A stretch of 64,000 nucleotides of DNA from contig JAQTZZ010000002.1 of NCBI GenBank assembly GCA_028687545.1, positions 124,001 through 188,000 of the forward strand, read 5' to 3'. Under the pieces are notes generated by a model. The model ran no database searches, was not told the DNA's origin, and was given only the letters and a program-made list of their open reading frames with translations. Shown piece after piece: positions 51,810 to 60,355 of the stretch (position 1 is the stretch's first letter; each line of letters opens with the position of its first letter). Both the position numbers and the translations under genes were made by a program. The DNA comes from Candidatus Wallbacteria bacterium. Its GTDB lineage: Bacteria > Muiribacteriota > JAQTZZ01.

Positions 51810-53489
51810 CTATCCCAGGTCCAGAACCTCTATCCAGTAATTTTTCTCATTTTTGTCCAGGCTCTCCCCGAACAATGACAGGCCATTGCCGTCATCGCAG
51901 ATGAATGAGAGGCGGCACTCCCGGTCCAGGCAGGGACTGGTGAAAAACACCGATATTTCACCGCCCTGCTGAGACTTGCTGGGCAGCCTGGCTTCCTTTT
52001 CAGTTCCGTTCAGAGATACTTTCATTGTCCCGGCATTCCCGGATTGCGTGCTGGCTCTGAATCTGATACAGAGTTTGCGGGAAGAGGCTGCAGCGGAAAA
52101 AATGTACTCAATCCTGCCCTTGAATCTTCCGACCAGATGCGCCCAGCCGGTCCGGCACCACTGATCGCCAGACCAGTAATTCAGAGGAATCGGCTCGAAT
52201 TTTCCGGAACTGTAATCTCTGATCTCGATTGCCAGAGTCCCGCCAGCTTGAAGGTGGTATTTTCCTCTTGGGATCGCTGCTCCGGTTTCCGGTCTGATAC
52301 CTGTATGCAGAAAGTAAAATTCACTCAGGGCTTCTCTAGTCAGGTCCTTGGGCAGATAGGAAATCACAGCAGGATTCTGCCTCCCGAAATCAGTTTCTTC
52401 CAGCTGCCCGGTCTGACTGAAAAGCTCTGATCCAGGCATTGGACGGTAGAAACTTAATCCATAGCGTACATTATTTTGCCTGAGATGAGAGAGAAATTCC
52501 CCGGTCTTTGATAAATCTTCCATTGTCTCGCCTGGCAACCCGGCAATCGCCAGCACGAAGGGTTCAATGCCGTGGCAGTGGCAGATCTCCACTGCCCGCA
52601 ATACCTGCTCGGGAGTAATGTTTTTCCTGATCCTCGCAAGCATTGAAACAGACCCGCTTTCCAGTCCGATGTCCAGCCGCCTGCACCCCATCCGGCGCAG
52701 CAGGTCTGCCACATGATCCGATATGTTGTCGGCTCGCGCATGAGAGCGGAATCTGATTTCCAGGCCATTTTTCTCAATCAATGCTGCCAGTTTCTGCAAC
52801 TCCCTGAAATCTGTCAGCAGGTCTGCATCTTCAAAGGAAAAGCAGTCGATTCCGATTGTCCTGAAGTATTTGAATTCACTGATCAGCATTTCAGGATTGC
52901 GGAAATCTACCGTACCTTCGTAAAAAAAAGGATTGATACAGAATGTGCATTCATGTGGACAGCCACGGGAATAAAAAGTCAGCGCAGTTTTCGGCCCTTC
53001 GGGATTCTCAACGTCTTTGAGAGCAGGTTCCTGGTAAAGAGTCTGTCCCGGGTATTTAATGTATGGAAATTCAGATAAAGTTCCCAGATATTTCAACTGG
53101 GATGAAAGCAGTCCATGCCTGTATTTGTCGCTTTCCAGGCAGTCCAGCAGACTCTGAAAACGATTTTTGTAAATGATATAGTCGAATCCGGCATCCAAGT
53201 ATTGCTTGAAATAATCGAAATACTCATGAAAAAAAACAATTCTGCATTGCCCTGACTTCAGTGCCCTGATTTTCATGGCCAGCTCCAGCACTCTCTTTTC
53301 TCTGGAAGTGAGGATGAAAATATCGTATAGAGCAAAGTCCTGGGGGAGGGTATTGTCCTGCAGCTCGAAAAAGGAATAATCGAACTTCCCTTCGCAGAGA
53401 GCACCGATGGTGAGAAGATTGAGCACCTCGTTCCGGCAGTATGAACCGGGACTTGTGGCATTAATAAGAGCAAGCCTGGATTTGACCAT
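51810..53489 (-). CDS. radical SAM protein with C-terminal beta-rich domain
   Basis: 559 residues. The first ~140 look like a degenerate cobalamin-binding Rossmann domain (no DxHxxG). The radical SAM core starts at ~170 with FYSRGCPHECTFCINP (CxxxCxxC), FEDADLLTDF, RRLDIGLESGS and LPGETMEDL. The last ~150 residues read as a beta-sandwich (CIRFRASTQSGNAG, MKVSLNGTEKEA), not a usual radical SAM appendage. Known: B12-type radical SAM enzymes do methylations and ring chemistry in peptide and natural-product pathways. Context: 1 bp after the asparagine-synthetase-like gene, last of a three-gene cassette. Product unknown. Confidence 0.8.
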   Translation of the reverse strand: MVKSRLALINATSPGSYCRNEVLNLLTIGALCEGKFDYSFFELQDNTLPQDFALYDIFILTSREKRVLELAMKIRALKSGQCRIVFFHEYFDYFKQYLDAGFDYIIYKNRFQSLLDCLESDKYRHGLLSSQLKYLGTLSEFPYIKYPGQTLYQEPALKDVENPEGPKTALTFYSRGCPHECTFCINPFFYEGTVDFRNPEMLISEFKYFRTIGIDCFSFEDADLLTDFRELQKLAALIEKNGLEIRFRSHARADNISDHVADLLRRMGCRRLDIGLESGSVSMLARIRKNITPEQVLRAVEICHCHGIEPFVLAIAGLPGETMEDLSKTGEFLSHLRQNNVRYGLSFYRPMPGSELFSQTGQLEETDFGRQNPAVISYLPKDLTREALSEFYFLHTGIRPETGAAIPRGKYHLQAGGTLAIEIRDYSSGKFEPIPLNYWSGDQWCRTGWAHLVGRFKGRIEYIFSAAASSRKLCIRFRASTQSGNAGTMKVSLNGTEKEARLPSKSQQGGEISVFFTSPCLDRECRLSFICDDGNGLSLFGESLDKNEKNYWIEVLDLG

Positions 53490-53490
53490 C

Positions 53491-55137
53491 TTATCGATTG
53501 TTGAGAAAAGCTCCCTGAATCTCAGGAGCTGAGTTGTTTTTCAAACAGGCCATTCCTGAAAGCAGCAGCAGTATCTTTTCAAATCCTTTATACCCTAAAT
53601 TCCTGGTGTCTTCAAAAAGGCGCTGAGGCTCGATTTTCACTCCATTCGAGGCGGAGAATTCACTCAGCATTTTGCAGAAAAAAGGTCTGCCTTTTTCAAA
53701 CCAGCGGTCAATCGGCACTTTCAGGGGTGTTTTGGGTCTTGTGAGTACCTGTTCAGGCAGGTCATTGCGCATCAGTTCATGGAGGATGAATTTGCTCTTT
53801 TTCCCGTTCAGCCGGAAATCGTCGGGTAAAGACTGGAAAAAATTACGGAATCTATAATCTGCAAACGGAACCAATATTTCCGATTCAGCAGCATCAGCAA
53901 TCCCCCTGATTCTAGGTAACTGATTGTCAGGAAGGAGTTCATCGTACTGAAAATCAGTCAGCGAATTCATGGGCTTCATCCATTCAATCCAGAAATGTTC
54001 CGGTTCAGTCCAACCTTTTTGAAACATCTCCTTTAATTCGTCTGAATTGAAATATGGCGTAAGATATTCCCTGTGATCAAAGATTTCCTGAAGTTCATCA
54101 TTGAAAATGTCCTTCAGGATCGTGTTGCGGGGGAGATTGTCAAGCATCTCTACCGGAAAAAGACTGTAATAGCGGCTCTGCCGCTCTCTCTTTGCCAGAG
54201 CGGATAACTGATAATCATATCCCAGCAGCCCTTCATCGCTCCCTGCACCATTCACAAAGCTGGAATGCCTTCCTGATAATGCAGCTATGAAGCTGAGCTG
54301 CCCCTGAGAACGAAGCAGGAAAGCCTTTTCAGACAGAAGTTTTACCATCCAGTGTTTGAACATCTCAAATGTCAAATGGATTTTTTCATGTTTGATCCCA
54401 AGATATCTGGCAACTGCCTCGGCAGATTGAATCTCATTGTAATCAGGTTCGTCAAAAGTAATGGTATAGGCAGTCAAATTCCTGCCCAGCTTTTTCCCGG
54501 CTACTGCCAGTGATGACGAATCTATGCCTCCTGACAGTAAAAGATTCAAGTCTTTACCGCATCTTAAATTCAGTGCATCCAGAATCAGAGCAAGCAGCGC
54601 CTTCTTTGCCTCAGCGAAACTGCCTCTGAAAACTTCAGCTTTCCAGGTATGGTATTTATCGATTTTCAGAGATTTTAAATTTAATTCCAGACAGTTCCCG
54701 GCTGGAAGGGATTGTACTCCAGTCCAGAAGGTCTGTGTCCCTGGAAGATAAGAATAGCGAAGAAATGACTGGACAGCATTCAGATTCGGAAGTGCCGGTT
54801 TCCCGGCCAGAATCGAAACATCGCAGGGATTTTCACTGAAACTCAGCACACCCTGCTCCAGACTGTAATAAATCTGCCTGCAACCCATCCGGTCACGAAT
54901 CAGCAGGCCCAGTTTTTTTTTCTGGTCATGGATCAGGATCACGGCTTCAAAGTTGAATTCGCGGCAGGCAGCAAGCCCCTTTGTCCTGTATTGTTCACAA
55001 AACAATGCTGCAGGGTTGGAAAGTTCAGACAATCCGAAAAACCTTCCTGATACCGCTACAGTGATCTCACTGGCTGAATGGACCAGCGCTTCTGAACAGA
55101 TCAGCAGGTTTGATGAGAGGTCCAGCGTACCTCTCAT
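53491..55137 (-). CDS. asparagine-synthetase-like amidotransferase lacking the glutaminase Cys
   Basis: 548 residues. The N-terminal ~165 residues resemble a class II glutaminase (RDRMGCRQIYYSLEQGVLSFSE) but the protein begins MRGTLDL with no Cys at position 2, so glutamine hydrolysis is not expected. The synthetase domain has the pyrophosphate loop LLLSGGIDSSSLAVAG (~198-213), AYTITFDEPDYNEIQSAEAVA, GAGSDEGLLGYDYQ and PRIRGIADAAESEILVPFAD. Known: such proteins activate a carboxylate as an acyl-AMP; relatives close rings in lasso peptides and beta-lactams. Context: 4-bp overlap with the TPR gene and 1 bp from the radical SAM gene, so it probably acts with them on one unknown substrate. Confidence 0.85.
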   Translation of the reverse strand: MRGTLDLSSNLLICSEALVHSASEITVAVSGRFFGLSELSNPAALFCEQYRTKGLAACREFNFEAVILIHDQKKKLGLLIRDRMGCRQIYYSLEQGVLSFSENPCDVSILAGKPALPNLNAVQSFLRYSYLPGTQTFWTGVQSLPAGNCLELNLKSLKIDKYHTWKAEVFRGSFAEAKKALLALILDALNLRCGKDLNLLLSGGIDSSSLAVAGKKLGRNLTAYTITFDEPDYNEIQSAEAVARYLGIKHEKIHLTFEMFKHWMVKLLSEKAFLLRSQGQLSFIAALSGRHSSFVNGAGSDEGLLGYDYQLSALAKRERQSRYYSLFPVEMLDNLPRNTILKDIFNDELQEIFDHREYLTPYFNSDELKEMFQKGWTEPEHFWIEWMKPMNSLTDFQYDELLPDNQLPRIRGIADAAESEILVPFADYRFRNFFQSLPDDFRLNGKKSKFILHELMRNDLPEQVLTRPKTPLKVPIDRWFEKGRPFFCKMLSEFSASNGVKIEPQRLFEDTRNLGYKGFEKILLLLSGMACLKNNSAPEIQGAFLNNR

Positions 55138-55535
55138 GATTTACTTTTCCTGCAGTATTCGATCAATTCGAGAATTTTTTCATCCCGCTCATTTTCAGGA
55201 ATTTTCTCAAGATAATCTAGAGCTTTCACGAAATCACCGGACTGCTTGAAAAGGTTGCCGGTTTCATAAAGTGCTTCTGAATCAGAACCCAGTGCCAGCG
55301 CTTTTTCAAAATATCCGAATGACTCATCGAATTCTCCCATTTCACGCAACAGGATCCCCAGTCTGACATAATCGGTTTTTCCAGGATGCGGGTCGTCTTC
55401 AAGCCTTTCCTTGAGGATGCTGTAAGCGATCTGGTAGAGAGCTTTCAGGTAGTACTTGTCATCGCTTTTCGCCTGTTTCAGCAATTCTTTCAGCACCTGG
55501 TCATTATCAAGAAGATAAAATGAGTTATTCGACAT
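55134..55535 (-). CDS. small TPR protein of the AsnB-like/radical SAM cassette
   Basis: 133 residues. A helical N-terminus (FYLLDNDQVLKELLKQAKSDD) is followed by two to three TPR motifs (DYVRLGILLREMGEFDESFGYFEKAL; EALYETGNLFKQSGDFVKALDYLEKI). No signal peptide. GAGGC precedes the ATG. Context: first gene of the three-gene operon, overlapping the asparagine-synthetase-like gene by 4 bp. A substrate-binding or adaptor role is inferred from size and linkage only; it is too long and too ordinary a TPR to be a convincing precursor peptide. Confidence 0.75.
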   Translation of the reverse strand: MSNNSFYLLDNDQVLKELLKQAKSDDKYYLKALYQIAYSILKERLEDDPHPGKTDYVRLGILLREMGEFDESFGYFEKALALGSDSEALYETGNLFKQSGDFVKALDYLEKIPENERDEKILELIEYCRKSKS

Positions 55536-55568
55536 GCCGCCTCAATTGCACACATTGAGATATTATTT

Positions 55569-55597
55569 ACAATAGCATTTTCCATTGCTCATTTCAA
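55569..55597 (-). promoter_or_regulatory. sigma70-type promoter for the TPR/AsnB-like/radical SAM cassette
   Basis: Minus-strand -35 TTGAAA (55597-55592), 17-bp spacer, -10 TATTGT (55574-55569), about 33 bp before the TPR gene ATG. Confidence 0.5.
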
Positions 55598-55610
55598 ACC
55601 CGGGTTGTAT

Positions 55611-55640
55611 TGCATCCGTTTTTTTTGCATCCGTTTTTTT
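55611..55640. repeat. two perfect tandem copies of a 15-bp unit
   Basis: TGCATCCGTTTTTTT occurs twice head to tail in the gap between the divergent cassette and kce. It is upstream of the -35 boxes of both genes, where T-tracts could bend DNA or bind a regulator; a replication-slippage duplication is just as likely. Confidence 0.85.
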
Positions 55641-55692
55641 GATTGACATATGAGCTTCATGCAAAAATGACAGTAAAATTTGAAAGTGCCTC

Positions 55693-55721
55693 TTGAAATT
55701 ACCACGCTGAGTATATAGATT
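55693..55721 (+). promoter_or_regulatory. probable promoter of the lysine-fermentation operon
   Basis: -35 TTGAAA (55693-55698), 17-bp spacer, -10 TAGATT (55716-55721), 33 bp before the kce ATG. A TTGACA further upstream (55643-55648) has no good -10 at normal spacing. Confidence 0.4.
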
Positions 55722-55754
55722 AAATAATGTACTTATCGATTATTTGGGGGTGCA

Positions 55755-56573
55755 ATGAAAGTCATTATCACTGCAGCAGTCACAGGTGCAGAAACCACCC
55801 GCGCCCAGCAGCCGAATCTGCCGGTAACTCCGGCGGAAATCGCCCAGTCCACATATGAAGCCTGCATGGCCGGTGCAGCCATCGTCCACCTGCATGTACG
55901 AAAAGACGACGGGACTCCTACCCAGGATGTGGGTATCTTTGAGAAAACAATTAAACTGATCCGCGAGAAATGCGAGATTGTGATCGAGATCACCACAGGC
56001 GGAGCAGTGGGCATGAGCGATGATGAGCGAGTGGCTCCGGTCAAACTCAAGCCCGACCTTGCGTCCCTCGACTGCGGCTCAGTCAATTTCGGCGACGACA
56101 TCCTGCCCAACGGTTTCCCCAGCCTGCGCAGATTCGCCCGCCTGATGCGCGAACATGGCGTCAAGCCCACCATTGAATGCTTCGATTACGGCCACATCAA
56201 CAATGCCAAGCTCCTGATCAAGGAAGGCCTGATCGATCCGCCTTATTATTTCACCTTTGTGACTGGTGTACCGGGTGGAATTCCGGGCACAGTCAAGAAT
56301 CTTGTCTTCATGCGGGATGAGCTGCCTGAAAATACTGTCTGGTCCAGCATCGGCATCGGCGGCAAGGCGTCGCTTCCCATGGGCCTGGCAGCCCTTCTGA
56401 TGGGCGGCAATGTGCGCACCGGGTTCGAAGACAACATCTATTTCAGGAAAGGCCAGCTCGCCAAGAGCAACGCCCAGCTCGTAACCCGGATCGTGGAGTT
56501 CGCCAAGGAACTGGGGCACGAGATCGCCACCCCGGCGGAAGCGAGAGAGATTTTAGGATTGAAGAAAAAGTGA
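55755..56573 (+). CDS. kce: 3-keto-5-aminohexanoate cleavage enzyme Kce
   Basis: 272 residues, BKACE (DUF849) family TIM barrel, normal length. AAVTGAETTRAQQPNLPVTP opens it. AAIVHLHVRKDDG holds the two zinc histidines (His45, His47), EITTGGAVGM and IECFDYGHI follow, and GNVRTGFEDNIYFRKG is the C-terminal catalytic region. Known: Kce condenses 3-keto-5-aminohexanoate with acetyl-CoA to give acetoacetate and 3-aminobutyryl-CoA, in the anaerobic lysine pathway. BKACE members vary in substrate, but the kdd-kamA neighbours make Kce the clear choice. GGGGGTG lies before the ATG. Divergent from the TPR/AsnB-like cassette. Confidence 0.93.
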   Translation: MKVIITAAVTGAETTRAQQPNLPVTPAEIAQSTYEACMAGAAIVHLHVRKDDGTPTQDVGIFEKTIKLIREKCEIVIEITTGGAVGMSDDERVAPVKLKPDLASLDCGSVNFGDDILPNGFPSLRRFARLMREHGVKPTIECFDYGHINNAKLLIKEGLIDPPYYFTFVTGVPGGIPGTVKNLVFMRDELPENTVWSSIGIGGKASLPMGLAALLMGGNVRTGFEDNIYFRKGQLAKSNAQLVTRIVEFAKELGHEIATPAEAREILGLKKK

Positions 56574-56610
56574 ATATCAGTCTGACAAAATTTTTCATTG
56601 AGGAGGTTAA

Positions 56611-57651
56611 ATGAAAGGCAATAAGTTCGGAACCCATCGCGTGATCGAGCCCAAAGGAGTGCTGCCCCAGCCCGCGCTGGTGATCGACAATGACATGAAT
56701 AAACTATACGACAATGAAATACTCTGCGATGTGACCACGCTGAACGTAGACTCGGCAAGCTTCACCCAGATCAAGGACGAAGCCGTAAAAGACCCCAAAA
56801 GAATCGAAGAAATAATGCTCGGGATTGTAGAACGCTTTGGCAAGCATAAAAATCCTGTCACAGGCTCAGGAGGCATGTTCATCGGTAAAGTAGCCAGAAT
56901 TGGTAAAGCGCTTAAAGGCAAGATCCCTCTTCAGGAAGGAGACAGAATCGCAAGCCTGGTCTCGCTCTCGCTCACTCCGCTGAAGATCAAGAAAATCAAG
57001 AAAATCCACATAGACAAAGATCAGGTGGACATCGAAGGCCAGGCCATCCTGTTCGAGTCAGCGATTTACGCCAAGCTGCCGGAAGACCTGGACGAGAAAC
57101 TGGCGCTGGCAGTGCTGGATGTGGCAGGTGCGCCTGCTCAGACCGCCAAACTGGTGCGGCCGGGCAATACAGTGCTGGTGATAGGCGCAGCAGGCAAATC
57201 CGGCCTTCTCTGCTGCTATGTAGCCAAGAAATATGCCGGTTGCACCGGCCGTGTGATTGCCCTGGTGCATAGCGAAAAAAGCCTGGACCTGATGAAAAAA
57301 GTGAATTTCATTGATAACGTGATCGTGGCCGAAGCCTCAAACGCAGTGGATGTGCTGGAAAAGGTGGAAGCAGTCACCAACGGACAGCTCTGCGACCTGG
57401 TGATCAACTGCGTGAGCCGTGAAAACACGGAGATGGGATCGATTCTCCCCTGCAAAGACAATGGTACGGTCTATTTTTTCTCCATGTCCACGAGTTTCAC
57501 CAAAGCAGCTCTGGGCGCCGAGGGAGTAGGCAAGGACGTGACCATGGTGATCGGCAACGGCTATACCAAGGATCATGCCGCGATCACTATCGATTTAATG
57601 AGGGAATCCGAATGGCTGAGGAAATATTACGAGAAAAAGTACGTCGGCTGA
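56611..57651 (+). CDS. kdd: L-erythro-3,5-diaminohexanoate dehydrogenase Kdd
   Basis: 346 residues, the expected length. It opens KFGTHRVIEPKGVLPQPALVIDN. The middle GNTVLVIGAAGKSGLL (~183-198) is the NAD(P)-binding Rossmann motif, and the fold otherwise resembles medium-chain reductases without zinc residues. VINCVSRENTEMGSIL and the C-terminal ITIDLMRESEWLRKYYEKKY follow. Known: Kdd oxidatively deaminates 3,5-diaminohexanoate to 3-keto-5-aminohexanoate, feeding Kce. GAGGAGG precedes the ATG, 37 bp after kce, and kamA follows after 11 bp. Confidence 0.92.
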   Translation: MKGNKFGTHRVIEPKGVLPQPALVIDNDMNKLYDNEILCDVTTLNVDSASFTQIKDEAVKDPKRIEEIMLGIVERFGKHKNPVTGSGGMFIGKVARIGKALKGKIPLQEGDRIASLVSLSLTPLKIKKIKKIHIDKDQVDIEGQAILFESAIYAKLPEDLDEKLALAVLDVAGAPAQTAKLVRPGNTVLVIGAAGKSGLLCCYVAKKYAGCTGRVIALVHSEKSLDLMKKVNFIDNVIVAEASNAVDVLEKVEAVTNGQLCDLVINCVSRENTEMGSILPCKDNGTVYFFSMSTSFTKAALGAEGVGKDVTMVIGNGYTKDHAAITIDLMRESEWLRKYYEKKYVG

Positions 57652-57662
57652 AAGGAGTGCCT

Positions 57663-58907
57663 ATGGCTAGAGTCTTTTCGGATGTGCCTGAAAAAAAGTG
57701 GCAGGACTGGCAGTGGCAGCTGCAGAACCGCCTTATGAAACTGCCTGATCTGAAGAAATGCTACCCTCTGACTGGCCAGCAGGTCAAGGATATCCAGAAA
57801 GTGCTGGTCAGCTTCAGGATGGCGATCACCCCATATTACCTTTCACTGATCGACCCTCAGAATCCTGACGATCCTGTGATGAAACAGGCTATTCCCACTA
57901 TCCATGAAACAGAATTTTACCCCACAGATATGGATGATCCCCTGCATGAGGAAGTGGATTCGCCTTGTCCTGGTCTCACCCATCGCTACCCTGACCGGGC
58001 GCTGCTTTTAGTGACTCATGTCTGCTCGATGTACTGCAGGCACTGCACACGCAGGAGAAAAGTCGGAGACAATGAGGACCGGCACCTTCCCAAAAAGCAG
58101 CTGCTGGCCGGCTTTGATTACATCAGGAAAACGCCGCAGATCAGGGATGTGATTCTCTCAGGCGGTGACCCCTTCACCTTGACTGATCAGGAAATAGAGT
58201 GGCTGCTCTCTGAGCTTCGCAAGATCAAGCATGTGGAGATCATCCGTATCGGCACCAGGACTCCGGTCGTACTTCCCATGCGCATCACGGAAGCTCTCTG
58301 CCGGATGATCAAGAAGTACCATCCGGTCTACGTCAATACTCACTTCAATCATTTCCAGGAAATCAACGCAGACTCCAAACGGGCCTGCGAAATGCTTGCA
58401 GACCACGGTATTCCGCTCGGCAACCAGTCAGTGCTTTTAAAAGGAGTCAACGACAATCCGGCAGTGATGAAAAAGCTGGTCTGCGACCTCTTGAAGATCC
58501 GCGTCAAACCCTATTACATCTATGAATGCGACATGTCCCGCGGCATCAGCCATTTCAGGACCCCTGTCGCCACAGGCATCAGCATCATGGAAAACCTGCG
58601 CGGACATGTCTCTGGCCTCGCTGTCCCGCATTTTGTAATCGACGCTCCAGGCGGAGGCGGAAAAGTGCCTGTGATGCCGACCTACATCATCTCCCAGGGG
58701 CCCGGTACGATCGTGCTGCGCAACTACGAAGGCAAAATCATTTCCTGCCACGACCGTCCGGGCGAAGCCGAAACCGAGGACCTGCCCAAAAACCTGAGCA
58801 GATACTATTCCATGGAAGGTGTGGCGGAACTCCTGAACACCCAGAATCACGCGCTGGATTACGGCAAGATCCTCAAGAAAGGTCCCAAGCGCGGAAAAAG
58901 AAAATAA
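57663..58907 (+). CDS. kamA: lysine 2,3-aminomutase KamA
   Basis: 414 residues from ATG 57663, chosen for the AAAGGAG 5 nt upstream (overlapping the kdd stop). An ATG at 57612 would lie inside kdd. The start FSDVPEKKWQDWQWQLQNRL matches family N-termini. The radical SAM motif is HVCSMYCRHCTRRR (Cys at ~121, 125, 128), ILSGGDPFTLTD follows, and APGGGGKVPVMP holds the lysine that binds PLP in the family. Known: it converts L-lysine to beta-lysine, the first step of the pathway. Last gene before a strong terminator. Confidence 0.94.
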   Translation: MARVFSDVPEKKWQDWQWQLQNRLMKLPDLKKCYPLTGQQVKDIQKVLVSFRMAITPYYLSLIDPQNPDDPVMKQAIPTIHETEFYPTDMDDPLHEEVDSPCPGLTHRYPDRALLLVTHVCSMYCRHCTRRRKVGDNEDRHLPKKQLLAGFDYIRKTPQIRDVILSGGDPFTLTDQEIEWLLSELRKIKHVEIIRIGTRTPVVLPMRITEALCRMIKKYHPVYVNTHFNHFQEINADSKRACEMLADHGIPLGNQSVLLKGVNDNPAVMKKLVCDLLKIRVKPYYIYECDMSRGISHFRTPVATGISIMENLRGHVSGLAVPHFVIDAPGGGGKVPVMPTYIISQGPGTIVLRNYEGKIISCHDRPGEAETEDLPKNLSRYYSMEGVAELLNTQNHALDYGKILKKGPKRGKRK

Positions 58908-58948
58908 TTGCTCTGATTTTTAAACAGTCTGTTTCAAAATCGAATTCC

Positions 58949-58984
58949 AAGAAGAGAAATCCAACGGGTTTCTCTTCTTTTTTT
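58949..58984 (+). terminator. Rho-independent terminator of kce-kdd-kamA
   Basis: A perfect 11-bp stem, AAGAAGAGAAA with TTTCTCTTCTT, around a 9-nt loop, then a run of seven T starting within the last stem bases. 41 bp after the kamA stop. Confidence 0.9.
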
Positions 58985-59012
58985 GAACCGATTCCATTTT
59001 TTTTCGTATAGT
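58983..59012 (+). promoter_or_regulatory. promoter of the ECF sigma factor gene
   Basis: -35 TTGAAC (58983-58988), 18-bp spacer, -10 TATAGT (59007-59012), overlapping the end of the terminator. The start point near 59019 leaves only the GAAGG ribosome-binding site before ATG 59030. Confidence 0.5.
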
Positions 59013-59029
59013 ATGTAAAAGAAGGCAAA

Positions 59030-59533
59030 ATGGACGCAAACGAAACACTCAAAAAATGGTTTTCCGAATATCACAGAGAGCTGTTTCTGTTCCTGCGGAA
59101 GCTGAGCAGAGACCATCATCTGGCGCAGGACCTGATCCAGGAAACTTATGTCAGGGCTTACCTGAAATTCCACCTGTACGATCCCTCTCGCGGAAAACTG
59201 AAAAACTGGCTCTACCGGATCGCCATAAATCTTTATCACGACCATCTGCGTTTTGAAAGCAGAGAACAGGAAACAGTCCGGAAACTGTCTGTGGAAAAAC
59301 AGCTGGAATCCCAGGGCGACAAAAACGGAGAGGAATGCTTTAAAATTCTACTGGAGCGAGCAGTGGACAGCCTGATTCCGGAGAAAAGGGAAATTCTGCT
59401 GTTATCGCTGGACAATAAGCTTGAAGAGGTAGGGCGGATTCTGGATCTGCCTGAGGGAACGGTAAAAAGCCGGCTTTTTCATATCAGACGGGAACTGCAG
59501 TCCCTGATCGAAAAACTGGAAACGGAGGCGTGA
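59030..59533 (+). CDS. ECF-type RNA polymerase sigma factor
   Basis: 167 residues with sigma region 2 (ELFLFLRKLSRDHHLAQDLIQETYVRAYLKF, then GKLKNWLYRIAINLYHDHLR) and region 4 (PEKREILLLSLDNKLEEVGRILDLPEGTVKSRLFHIRREL), joined by a short linker: the usual extracytoplasmic-function layout without region 3. Known: such factors redirect RNA polymerase, typically held by a co-encoded membrane anti-sigma factor. Context: between kamA and kamB, with the membrane protein gene 1 bp downstream. The group cannot be assigned by eye. Confidence 0.92.
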   Translation: MDANETLKKWFSEYHRELFLFLRKLSRDHHLAQDLIQETYVRAYLKFHLYDPSRGKLKNWLYRIAINLYHDHLRFESREQETVRKLSVEKQLESQGDKNGEECFKILLERAVDSLIPEKREILLLSLDNKLEEVGRILDLPEGTVKSRLFHIRRELQSLIEKLETEA

Positions 59534-59534
59534 A

Positions 59535-60296
59535 ATGGGTATTAAAGACTTGAAGGAAAAACTGGACAGAATGGACGATTACATGCAGGACAAAAATGAG
59601 TCAATCCCGGAATGGGATGAGATTTCCGGCACTGTATACACGAAAATGGTGGACAGGACTTTCGGATATCTGATTTCATCACTGGCTGCGTGTTTCTTTC
59701 TGACGTTTGTGTTTCCAAGATATTATGCCGTCTGCAGCTTGAGCGGAAGCGATCCCGCAGAGTTCCTCAGACAGATAACGATTCTCTTTCTAAATCCCGG
59801 TATGCTGATTTCCACGATACTCGCCCTGCTTTTTTTCCTCGGGGGAACTGCACTTTATTTTTCCCATAACTGGGGACGGCTTCTGCTGAACTATTGCTTC
59901 GTGTTCTGGGGGCTGATAATCATCTATGAGATGCGCCACGGATTCGGCATGTTTCTCTCAGCAGAGATTTCCCAGAAGCTCCTGGCTCTGATGCTCTGGT
60001 TCTCAGTCATTCCTTTCATCTATGCCTATTTTGTCTATCATCAGCAGAGACTTTTTCATCTGAGCTTCTTGAAAGGCCTCATCCTGATCATGATGGCTGT
60101 CAATCTCTATATCATCTTCAACAGCATCTTCCTGGCACCGGCCGCGGCAGACAGACATGCCAATTACTTGCCGCTCGCCTTCTTTGCAGTCATCCTGATG
60201 CAGACTTACGAGGGACTCGGAACCTTCTTTCCCTCATTGCGTCAGATGCTGCATGGAAAATCAAAAGCCTCACAACCCCGTGAAACTGGAGCCTGA
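59535..60296 (+). CDS. multi-pass membrane protein paired with the ECF sigma factor, candidate anti-sigma
   Basis: 253 residues. A charged cytoplasmic N-terminus (IKDLKEKLDRMDDYMQDKNESIPEWDEIS) is followed by about six membrane helices (FGYLISSLAACFFLTFVF; MLISTILALLFFLGGTALYF; LLNYCFVFWGLIIIYEM and others). No zinc anti-sigma motif (HxxxCxxC) is present. GGAGG precedes the ATG and the gap to the sigma gene is 1 bp. Position and topology suggest it tethers and senses for the sigma factor, but the family is not recognised. Confidence 0.7.
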   Translation: MGIKDLKEKLDRMDDYMQDKNESIPEWDEISGTVYTKMVDRTFGYLISSLAACFFLTFVFPRYYAVCSLSGSDPAEFLRQITILFLNPGMLISTILALLFFLGGTALYFSHNWGRLLLNYCFVFWGLIIIYEMRHGFGMFLSAEISQKLLALMLWFSVIPFIYAYFVYHQQRLFHLSFLKGLILIMMAVNLYIIFNSIFLAPAAADRHANYLPLAFFAVILMQTYEGLGTFFPSLRQMLHGKSKASQPRETGA

Positions 60297-60320
60297 GGCA
60301 TGGTGTGTGTCTGGATTTTC

Positions 60321-60349
60321 GTGACAATACCGCGGGTTTGGGATACAAT
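60321..60349 (+). promoter_or_regulatory. promoter giving a probable leaderless kamB mRNA
   Basis: -35 GTGACA (60321-60326), exact 17-bp spacer, -10 TACAAT (60344-60349), then 6 nt to ATG 60356. No ribosome-binding site precedes that ATG. Confidence 0.55.
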
Positions 60350-60355
60350 TACTGC

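Noticed and set aside
55536-55754. Lysine riboswitch upstream of kce
   Set aside because: The leader after the likely promoter is only about 30 nt, too short for the aptamer, and no conserved helices were seen.
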